Below, piece after piece: positions 1-4,485 of a DNA stretch of 6,303 bases. Below the pieces are notes generated by a model. That model was not told the DNA's origin, did no database searches, and worked only from the letters and a program-made list of their open reading frames with translations. This DNA is from JAHEAO01 sp037968535 (lineage in GTDB: Bacteria; Pseudomonadota; Alphaproteobacteria; Rhodobacterales; Rhodobacteraceae). The DNA lies in assembly GCA_037968535.1 (NCBI GenBank), contig JBBKVT010000092.1, positions 1 through 6,303 on the forward strand, given 5' to 3'. Within the stretch, counting starts at the first letter, position 1, and each line of letters starts with the position of its first letter. The position numbers and the translations under genes are program-made.

Positions 1-561
1 GCCAAGGACGGCACGATCTATGTGTCCTTCGAAGGCTATCACCGCGTCGCGATGTATCCGACGATGACATCCGACGCGATCAGGATCCCGCGTCCGCAGG
101 AATTCAACGGGATGCAAAACAACTCTTCGCTCGAGACTTTGGCGATCGACAAGGACGGCGCTCTTTACACTTTGCCGGAACGGTCGGGTATGTTGTCGCG
201 ACCGTTTCCGGTCTTTCGCTATCGCAACGGAAAGTGGGACCAACCCTTCGGAATACCACGCCGTCCCCCCTACCTGCCGGTGGGTGGTGACTTTGGTCCG
301 GACGGAAAATTCTATCTGCTTGAGCGTCACCTGACCGGCATTTTTGGGTTTCAGACGCGGGTGCGGCGGTTCGATTTCACGGGTGACCGGGTGAGCAACG
401 AGGAAATTCTGCTTGAGACCGGTACCGGCGTTCATGACAATCTTGAAGGGATTGCGGTCTGGATGGACGCCGCTGGTTTCCTTCGTATCACTATGATTTC
501 AGACGATAATTTCAAGTCGTTTCAGCGCACTGAACTGGTAGAGTACCGCCTGAAGGACTGA
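1..561 (+). CDS. Esterase-like activity of phytase family protein, C-terminal part (5' end outside window)
   Basis: The reading frame is open from base 1 and ends at TGA 559-561, giving 186 visible residues; the true start lies upstream. The visible part has repeated beta-propeller-like blades, each with a short 'DxDGxLY'-type turn (IDKDGALYTLPE near residue 48, FGPDGKFYLLER near 98). It also has the signature NLEGIAVW (about 147-154) followed by ISDDNF (about 166-171). These segments resemble the phytase-like esterase domain (PF13449), in which conserved acidic residues in such turns are thought to bind metal or phosphate. Proteins of this family are usually exported, but the N-terminus that would show a signal peptide is missing. 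The substrate cannot be told. The next gene starts about 90 bp downstream on the same strand, so co-transcription with the transporter is possible. The family call is fairly secure; the biochemical function is not. Confidence 0.8.
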   Translation, partial: AKDGTIYVSFEGYHRVAMYPTMTSDAIRIPRPQEFNGMQNNSSLETLAIDKDGALYTLPERSGMLSRPFPVFRYRNGKWDQPFGIPRRPPYLPVGGDFGPDGKFYLLERHLTGIFGFQTRVRRFDFTGDRVSNEEILLETGTGVHDNLEGIAVWMDAAGFLRITMISDDNFKSFQRTELVEYRLKD

Positions 562-574
562 CTTGAAGTCGGTT

Positions 575-627
575 GGACGGAGCGTTAGAACGCGCTGTCC
601 CCGGATGGTTCGGGGGCCAAGTCTCCG
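575..627 (+). promoter_or_regulatory. Structured leader of the queuosine-precursor transporter (two alternative hairpins)
   Basis: Between the upstream stop and the transporter ATG the RNA can form hairpin 1 (GGAC 575-578 with GTCC 597-600, then GCGT 582-585 with ACGC 590-593 around loop TAGA, with one A/G mismatch). It can also form hairpin 2 (597-603 with 611-617, seven pairs including one G-T, loop GATGGTT). Bases 597-600 belong to both, so the hairpins exclude each other. A further pairing, CGGAG 578-582 with CTCCG 623-627, would close over hairpin 2 at the expense of hairpin 1. Queuosine-precursor transporters are controlled by preQ1 riboswitches in some bacteria, but I do not see a recognisable preQ1 class here. 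It could equally be incidental GC-rich folding. Confidence 0.3.
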
Positions 628-652
628 CGCCCTTGTCAAAACGGAACATAAC

Positions 653-1273
653 ATGACTCGCATTCTTCCCGGCGTTTTCGCCATGGCCGCCGTCGTGGTG
701 GCCTCTAATATTCTTGTCCAGTTCCTGCTGGGGCAGTGGCTGACCTTTGGGGCATTCACCTATCCGGTTGCCTTCCTTGTCACCGATGTAATGAATCGTG
801 TTTACGGGCCATCCGCCGCCCGACGCGTTGTTTTCATTGGCTTTTTGGTTGGTATTGCCTGTTCCCTGATCGGCACCCAGATCGTCGGTGAATTCGGACC
901 GCTGGTGACTTGGCGGATCGCAATCGGGTCGGGGATCGCGTTCCTTACGGCGCAGATGCTGGACGTTGCGATATTCGACAGGCTGCGGGCCGGGCGATGG
1001 TGGAAGGCGCCTTTGGCGAGCACGCTGGTAGGGTCCAGCGTCGATACTATCTTGTTCTTTTCAATCGCTTTTTCGGCGTCGCTCAGCTTTATCGAGCCGA
1101 CCAACGACGTATCCTGGGCGGGCGAGGTTCTGCCGCTTCTGGGGGTGGGTCCGGCAGTACCGTTGTGGGTATCGCTGGGGCTGGCGGACTGGGGCGTCAA
1201 GCTTGCGCTTGCGTTGGTCGCGCTGATTCCATTTCGCATAATCGTGACCAGAATGGTCGCACGGGTAGCGTAA
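653..1273 (+). CDS. yhhQ: Queuosine precursor transporter, YhhQ/VUT (DUF165) family
   Basis: This 206-residue integral membrane protein of the inner membrane is predicted to import a queuosine precursor (preQ0 or preQ1) for tRNA wobble modification, as established for E. coli YhhQ. Diagnostic segments are SNILVQFLLG (18-27), then GAFTYPVAFLVTDVMNRVYG (33-52), matching the family 'WGAFxFPxxFLxTDLxxRxFG' block. Later come QMLDVAIFDRLR (101-112) and WWKAPLASTLVGSSVDTILFF (116-136). About six hydrophobic segments are spread over the protein, and the length is close to E. coli YhhQ. The frame is open upstream to 563, but ATG 653 is preferred: the 30 extra residues would be basic and unlike the family, and the hydrophobic N-terminus beginning MTRILPGVF is typical. 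A weak purine stretch (CGGAAC) precedes the ATG. No clear terminator follows; a new promoter-like element begins within 10 bp of the stop. Confidence 0.92.
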   Translation: MTRILPGVFAMAAVVVASNILVQFLLGQWLTFGAFTYPVAFLVTDVMNRVYGPSAARRVVFIGFLVGIACSLIGTQIVGEFGPLVTWRIAIGSGIAFLTAQMLDVAIFDRLRAGRWWKAPLASTLVGSSVDTILFFSIAFSASLSFIEPTNDVSWAGEVLPLLGVGPAVPLWVSLGLADWGVKLALALVALIPFRIIVTRMVARVA

Positions 1274-1279
1274 AAAGTT

Positions 1280-1308
1280 TTGACAAACACAAAATCTGTG
1301 CCAACCTT
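1280..1308 (+). promoter_or_regulatory. Possible promoter of the small RNA / leader upstream of arfB
   Basis: A consensus -35 hexamer TTGACA lies at 1280-1285 in a locally AT-rich patch right after the transporter stop. Seventeen bases downstream is AACCTT (1303-1308), a poor -10 match. Many alphaproteobacterial promoters keep the -35 better than the -10, so the spacing is encouraging but not proof. Transcription would begin near 1314-1316, just before the 16S-complementary segment. No transcript data are available to me. Confidence 0.4.
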
Positions 1309-1326
1309 CAAGTATCGGCAATTCAG

Positions 1327-1344
1327 AGAAAGGAGGTGGTCCAG
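1327..1344 (+). promoter_or_regulatory. Extended Shine-Dalgarno: 18-nt complement to the 16S rRNA 3' end
   Basis: AGAAAGGAGGTGGTCCAG can pair with the alphaproteobacterial 16S rRNA tail CTGGATCACCTCCTTTCT at all 18 positions, 17 Watson-Crick and one G-U. That covers the whole single-stranded tail and more. The core AGGAGG (1331-1336) sits 7 nt before a GTG (1344-1346), an ideal start spacing. Normal ribosome binding sites pair over 4-8 nt, so this is exceptional. The 16S sequence used is recalled, not taken from this genome. The same bases can pair instead with 1448-1460, which would hide the site. Confidence 0.6.
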
Positions 1345-1412
1345 TGTCTAGAGTGATATTGGAGAGCGCGGTTGGAACAGTCAGGAGGGCCGTAGCCAGC
1401 AGGCAGTCCTGA
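1344..1412 (+). CDS. Possible 22-codon leader peptide with only rare AGA/AGG arginine codons
   Basis: GTG 1344 opens a 22-codon frame that ends at TGA 1410-1412, behind the extended Shine-Dalgarno sequence. The peptide begins MSRVILESAVGT and is basic in its second half (RR at codons 14-15, R at 20). All four arginines use AGA or AGG (codons 3, 14, 15, 20) and codon 5 is ATA; neighbouring genes use almost entirely CGN arginine codons and rarely ATA. Codons 14-15 are a tandem AGG-AGG. No cleavable signal, membrane span or known domain is visible. It could be a regulatory leader peptide whose translation is sensed, or the frame could be chance inside a structured RNA. The start site argues for translation; conservation cannot be judged from one sequence. 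Confidence 0.4.
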   Translation: MSRVILESAVGTVRRAVASRQS

Positions 1413-1472
1413 GGGCTTAAACGCTTCTGATTGGGTTCAGGCTCTAACTGGCCCGTCTCCGTAGATCTCGAG

Positions 1473-1500
1473 GGGCCGCTGGGTAACTGGCGGCCCTTTT
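1473..1500 (+). terminator. Rho-independent terminator
   Basis: GGGCCGC (1473-1479) pairs perfectly with GCGGCCC (1490-1496) around a 10-nt loop and is followed by TTTT (1497-1500). A1471-T1498 and G1472-T1497 could extend the stem into the T tract. The T run is short, but the stem is seven perfect GC-rich pairs. The terminator lies 163 bp before arfB and ends the small RNA unit. Its 5' arm can pair alternatively with GGCCC at 1450-1454, an antiterminator-like arrangement. Confidence 0.82.
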
Positions 1501-1534
1501 CGATGCCGTCGAACGCCAGCCGGCACATCCCACC

Positions 1535-1612
1535 GAAATGGGCATTTCTTACGAAATTGCAGCACGCGAATGTACGTTCTGTACGGCCCTGTACACACGC
1601 GTTTGTACATTC
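1535..1612 (+). promoter_or_regulatory. Operator-like cluster upstream of arfB: GAAATG dyad and four TGTAC repeats
   Basis: Three overlapping patterns lie 50-130 bp before the arfB start. The first is the dyad GAAATGGGCATTTC (1535-1548), with two perfect 6-bp arms. The second is an inverted pair, GAATGTAC (1568-1575) and GTACATTC (1605-1612), with perfect 8-bp arms. The third is TGTAC present four times, at 1571, 1580, 1590 and 1604. The first three copies are spaced 9-10 bp apart, so they face the same side of the helix. I do not match this to a known alphaproteobacterial regulator box; it is not the GTTC-N7-GTTC LexA pattern. A very weak promoter (TTGCAG 1557-1562, TGTACG 1580-1585) would overlap the repeats. 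Function is inferred from arrangement only. Confidence 0.4.
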
Positions 1613-1624
1613 CAGTTGGCAGGG

Positions 1625-1650
1625 CCGATTGCGAAACCGACGACAATCGG
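1625..1650 (+). promoter_or_regulatory. Hairpin immediately upstream of the arfB ribosome binding site
   Basis: CCGATTG (1625-1631) pairs perfectly with CAATCGG (1644-1650) around a 12-nt loop. The stem ends four bases before the GGAAGA Shine-Dalgarno sequence (1655-1660) of arfB. It leaves the site exposed but could affect ribosome access. It may be incidental. Confidence 0.3.
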
Positions 1651-1663
1651 GCACGGAAGAACG

Positions 1664-2086
1664 ATGTTGAAAGTGAACGATCAGATCACGATCGAGGACT
1701 GGGAACTGACCGAGCAATTCGTGCGCTCGTCCGGTCCCGGCGGGCAGAACGTCAACAAGGTGTCAACGGCGGTCGAGTTGCGATTCGAGGCCGAACGCAG
1801 CCCCAACCTGCCGGACCACGCCAAGACACGGCTGAAGCGGCTGGCGGGGCGGCGCTGGACCAAGGAGGGCGCGTTGATCATTCAGGTCGACGAGACTCGC
1901 AGTCAGGCCCGCAACCGCGAAATCGCCCGAGAACGTTTGGCCGACCTGATCCGGTCGTCGCTGGAGCGACCCAAGCGCAGGGTTCCGACAAGACCGACGC
2001 TTGGGTCAAAACGGCGACGGCTGGCGACCAAGACCCAGCGCGGCACCGTCAAGGCGCTGCGCGGCAAGGTCGCCGACGACGAGTAA
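1664..2086 (+). CDS. arfB: Alternative ribosome-rescue factor ArfB (peptidyl-tRNA hydrolase, YaeJ family)
   Basis: The 140-residue product is the size of E. coli ArfB, which enters the empty A site of ribosomes stalled on mRNAs without a stop codon and hydrolyses the peptidyl-tRNA. The catalytic GGQ is at residues 26-28 within SGPGGQNVNKVSTAVELRF (23-41), the RF1/RF2-like domain. The C-terminal tail is strongly basic (LERPKRRVPTRPTLGSKRRR, then KTQRGTVKALRGK), the part known to lie in the mRNA entry tunnel and sense its vacancy. ATG 1664 is chosen because MLKVNDQITIEDWELTEQFV matches the usual N-terminus and GGAAGA precedes it; the frame stays open to 1538, but that extension is Cys- and Thr-rich and unlike the family. 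It ends 5 bp before the convergent DUF2189 gene. A terminator, a structured RNA and dyads upstream suggest unusual control. Confidence 0.95.
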   Translation: MLKVNDQITIEDWELTEQFVRSSGPGGQNVNKVSTAVELRFEAERSPNLPDHAKTRLKRLAGRRWTKEGALIIQVDETRSQARNREIARERLADLIRSSLERPKRRVPTRPTLGSKRRRLATKTQRGTVKALRGKVADDE

Positions 2087-2091
2087 GGCTG

Positions 2092-2994
2092 TCAGACCGC
2101 CGTGGGTTTGAGTTCCGGTGTGGCGATGCGGCGCGGTGGCGCGATTGCCCGGCGGTAAAGATGCCAGGTCGCATGGCCCAGCACCGGCATCACGACGATT
2201 AGTCCCAGAAGCGCCGGCAAAGATCCAAGCACCAGCGCGACGGCCACGATCAGACCCCAGAGCGCGATCGGGACCGGGTTCGCCTGTGCCACCCGAACCG
2301 ATGTGGCAATTGCCACCGGCAGGCCGACGTTGCGGTCAAGCAGCAGCGGGAACGACACCACGCTGGTGGCCAGGACAAGGATTGCAAAGGCCGCGCCGAC
2401 AAGGGTGCCGATCACGATCATCGTCCAGCCCGCCGTCGTGGCGGTCAGCGCGGTCAGGAACGCTGCCGCCGAGGTCGGGGCTTCGGGGCCAAGTGTCGTG
2501 GCGTAGATCAGGTCGGCGATTGCGATCCAGATCATGAACAGCGCGACATGGAACAGGCCCAGCACGATGACCGCGCCGAACGACGGGGCGGCCAGCACAG
2601 ACACGCCAGCGGCCCAACTTGCCGATCCGGTGGCCTCGCGTTCCCGGCTCATCTGGTAAAGACCGATCGCGGCGAACGGGCCCACAAGCGCGAAGCCCGA
2701 AAGCACCGGGAACACCAGATGCATCAGGTCGCGGTGAAACGCGAGCCAGGCCAGCAGAAGCCCGATGATCGGATAGATCAGGGCGATGAACGCGACATCG
2801 GTGCGCATCGCGCCGAAATCCTCGATGCCTTTTCGAAGCGCTTCGCGCAGATCGTGGGTGGTAATCTTGCGAACCTGCGGTTCTTCGAAAGCGTGATCGC
2901 TGCCCAGATGTGCGGTGACATCTGCCAGATGCGCGCCGGTGGTGCCGGCGTGGCTGAACAGCCAGGAAAGTGGGTTTCCGATTGTCTTGACCAT
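2092..2994 (-). CDS. DUF2189 family integral membrane protein
   Basis: This 300-residue protein of unknown function matches the DUF2189 family (PF09955), small multi-spanning proteins common in alpha- and other proteobacteria. A soluble N-terminus of about 65 residues contains the family-like stretch VRKITTHDLREALRKGIEDF (41-60). Hydrophobic segments follow at about 67-86, 92-114, 138-164, 188-215 and 241-275, the last long enough for two passes. The C-terminus (RRAIAPPRRIATPELKP) is basic and probably cytoplasmic. The start is the ATG at 2994-2992, preceded on the minus strand by GAGGGG at good spacing. It runs convergently into arfB with only 5 bp between stops, and diverges from the PLP enzyme gene. 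Nothing visible gives its substrate or partner. Confidence 0.85.
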   Translation of the reverse strand: MVKTIGNPLSWLFSHAGTTGAHLADVTAHLGSDHAFEEPQVRKITTHDLREALRKGIEDFGAMRTDVAFIALIYPIIGLLLAWLAFHRDLMHLVFPVLSGFALVGPFAAIGLYQMSREREATGSASWAAGVSVLAAPSFGAVIVLGLFHVALFMIWIAIADLIYATTLGPEAPTSAAAFLTALTATTAGWTMIVIGTLVGAAFAILVLATSVVSFPLLLDRNVGLPVAIATSVRVAQANPVPIALWGLIVAVALVLGSLPALLGLIVVMPVLGHATWHLYRRAIAPPRRIATPELKPTAV

Positions 2995-3032
2995 GGTATC
3001 CCCTCTGAGATCGGGTGACCGTCAGGGGTAGC

Positions 3033-3081
3033 GCCGCAAGTGGTTGCGGCAACTGGGCCCCGGGCGAGAGCCGGGCGATAG
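3033..3081. repeat. Divergent intergenic region: perfect hairpin plus tandem 11-bp direct repeat
   Basis: Between the divergent DUF2189 and lyase genes, GCCGCAA (3033-3039) and TTGCGGC (3044-3050) form a perfect 7-bp inverted repeat around GTGG. No T tract follows on either strand, so it is not an intrinsic terminator. Next to it, CCGGGCGAGAG (3060-3070) is followed directly by CCGGGCGATAG (3071-3081), identical at 10 of 11 bases and about one helical turn long. Such an arrangement suits a regulator bound between two promoters, but no known box is matched. No convincing promoter hexamers were found in 2995-3219 for either gene. Confidence 0.35.
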
Positions 3082-3219
3082 TCCGGCCCTGTCATCACCA
3101 TAGCATGCTTGCACGGCGTTGGGCTTCACTTCTTTGCGGGGGCTGCTCTGGTGTATCCAGAACGGCGGGTTAGTATGCGGCATCGGACGCAGAATGCGGC
3201 CGGGTGGGGACGGCGGGAC

Positions 3220-4485
3220 ATGAGCGAAAGCCTGATCGAGCGGCGGCGGCGGCTGTTGGGGCCGAATGTGCCGACCTTCTACGAAAAGCCGCTGCATCTG
3301 GTGCGCGGCGAAGGAGTCTGGCTGTGGGATTCCGGGGGTCGGAAATACCTGGATTGCTACAACAACGTGCCGCATGTCGGCCATTGCCATCCGCGCGTGG
3401 TCGAGGCGATTGCGCGGCAGGCCGCGATCCTGAACACCCATACCCGGTATCTGCATGAAGGCATCCTTGATTATGTCGAGGCGCTGACGGCGAAGCTGGG
3501 CCACGGATTGAGTCAGGCGATCATGGTCTGCACCGGGTCCGAGGCGAATGACATCGCGCTGCGAATGGCGCAGGCGGTAACCGGCAAGACCGGGGTCATC
3601 GCCACCGACAACACCTACCACGGCAATACCGCCGCGGTCAGTCAACTGTCGACGCGACGCGCCCTGATTGGCGGACGCGGTGGCCATGTTCGGCTGGTGC
3701 CGGCACCGGATTCGATCCGTCCGGTGGGGGGATCCCTCGACGGGCAGGCCGCGGCATTCGCCGAACATGTCGGCCGCGCCATTGTCGAGTTGGAGGAATC
3801 CGGCGCGGGCTTTTCCGGCATGATGCTGTGTCCGGTGTTTGCCAACGAAGGCCTGCCCGCCTTGCCCGAGGGGTTTCTGGAACCGACGCTGGGCGTGGTC
3901 CGGCGCGCCCGCGGGCTGATCCTGTGCGACGAGGTGCAGCCGGGGTTCGGGCGGCTCGGATCGCATTGGTGGGGCCATGACGCCATGGGTTTCGCGCCCG
4001 ATGTCGTGACGCTGGGAAAGCCGATGGGCAACGGGCACCCGGTGGCGGCGGTTGTGGCACGGCCGGATATCATGGAGGCGTTCCGCGAATCGTTTGGTTA
4101 TTTCAATACGTTCGGCGGCAATCCGGTGTCAGCGGCGGCGGCAATGGCGGTGCTGGAGGTGATCGAGCAGGAGGCGCTGGTCGAGAATGCCCGCGATGTC
4201 GGGGCCTACATGCTGAGCGGGTTGAAGGCGCTGACCCATCCGCTGATCGCTGAGGCGCGCGGAATTGGTCTGTTTTTCGGCGTGGAGTTCATGCGCGACG
4301 GGCAACCAGCGGGCGACTTCACCGGTCGGCTGGTCGAGGCGATGCGCGAAGAGGGTGTGCTGGTCAACCGGCTTGGACGCGGCGCCAACGTGCTGAAACT
4401 GCGTCCGCCGATGCCGTTTTCGCGGGCCCATGCCGATCTGGCGCTGGATGCGTTGGTACGGGCGCTGAAGTCCGTGCCGGCATGA
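3220..4485 (+). CDS. Class III aminotransferase-fold PLP enzyme, ETNPPL/PHYKPL-type ammoniophospholyase-like
   Basis: The 421-residue protein has all the class III PLP landmarks: TGSEAN (105-110, phosphate cup), YHG (133-135), DEVQPGFGR (237-245, Asp237 to the pyridine nitrogen), Lys267 in TLGKPMGNGHP as the Schiff-base lysine, and FNTFGGNP (295-302). The N-terminal block YLDCYNNVPHVGHCHPRVV (43-61) plus NTHTRYLHE (72-80) and GKPMGNGHPVA closely follow human phosphoethanolamine and phosphohydroxylysine phospho-lyases (ETNPPL, PHYKPL). These eliminate ammonia and phosphate instead of transaminating. ATG 3220 gives the usual MSxSLIERRR start; upstream in-frame codons add unrelated sequence. The stop overlaps the kinase ATG (ATGA), implying translational coupling. 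A phospho-lyase on the kinase product is inferred; an AGXT2-like or other omega-transaminase remains possible. The substrate is not evident. Confidence 0.85.
   Translation: MSESLIERRRRLLGPNVPTFYEKPLHLVRGEGVWLWDSGGRKYLDCYNNVPHVGHCHPRVVEAIARQAAILNTHTRYLHEGILDYVEALTAKLGHGLSQAIMVCTGSEANDIALRMAQAVTGKTGVIATDNTYHGNTAAVSQLSTRRALIGGRGGHVRLVPAPDSIRPVGGSLDGQAAAFAEHVGRAIVELEESGAGFSGMMLCPVFANEGLPALPEGFLEPTLGVVRRARGLILCDEVQPGFGRLGSHWWGHDAMGFAPDVVTLGKPMGNGHPVAAVVARPDIMEAFRESFGYFNTFGGNPVSAAAAMAVLEVIEQEALVENARDVGAYMLSGLKALTHPLIAEARGIGLFFGVEFMRDGQPAGDFTGRLVEAMREEGVLVNRLGRGANVLKLRPPMPFSRAHADLALDALVRALKSVPA

Larger units (their letters stand above)
1314..1500 (+). ncRNA. Candidate structured RNA or 5' leader, unidentified
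   Basis: The stretch from the putative start near 1314 to the terminator at 1500 folds by hand into a long rod. The closing helix pairs 1332-1344 with 1448-1460 (12 of 13 positions, including two G-T, with one mismatch at 1340/1452). It continues as TAGAG 1349-1353 with CTCTA 1442-1446. An inner helix pairs 1363-1368 with 1422-1428 (one bulged base), and an apical stem pairs TCAGGA 1381-1386 with TCCTGA 1407-1412. An intrinsic terminator closes the unit. This is more ordered pairing than chance would readily give over about 130 nt. The rod with internal loops is 6S-like in general form, but the neighbours are not the usual zapA/fthC context of 6S genes and I cannot assign a family. It may be a free small RNA, or an attenuator leader of arfB, or both. 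The same strand also carries a possible mini-ORF. Confidence 0.5.

Noticed and set aside
1368..1427. Similarity of GCGGTTGG and GGGCTTAAACGC to segments of E. coli 6S RNA, and of GCCGTAG/GCGGTTGGA to 16S helix 45
   Set aside because: The matches are 7-9 nt and recalled from memory, and the gene context is not that of 6S. Not enough to name the RNA; an Infernal scan would decide.
1371..1450. Possible tRNA-like segment because of GGGTTCAGG (T-arm-like)
   Set aside because: No acceptor or anticodon arm can be formed around it and the T-arm consensus is broken.
1580..1597. TGT-N12-ACA match to the PpsR/CrtJ photosynthesis repressor box
   Set aside because: A single short degenerate match within a TGTAC repeat cluster, with no photosynthesis genes nearby.
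1538..1663. Upstream extension of arfB in the same frame, adding 42 residues
   Set aside because: The extension is Cys/Thr-rich, overlaps the dyads and TGTAC repeats, and does not resemble ArfB N-termini. ATG 1664 has a good ribosome binding site and gives the standard 140-residue length.
3033..3050. Perfect 7-bp hairpin as a terminator
   Set aside because: No T tract follows on either strand and it lies upstream of both divergent genes.
2118..3052. Long open frames on the other frames and strand across the DUF2189 gene
   Set aside because: High-GC shadow frames; the translations are Arg/Pro/Ser-rich with no recognisable domain, while the DUF2189 frame has clear membrane segments.
3109..3137. 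TTGCAC (3109-3114) as a -35 for the lyase gene
   Set aside because: The correctly spaced -10 would be CTTTGC, too far from consensus to support a promoter call.
3109..3219. Earlier starts for the PLP lyase (TTG 3109, ATG 3175)
   Set aside because: These would add Arg-rich, non-family sequence; the conserved N-terminus begins at ATG 3220.
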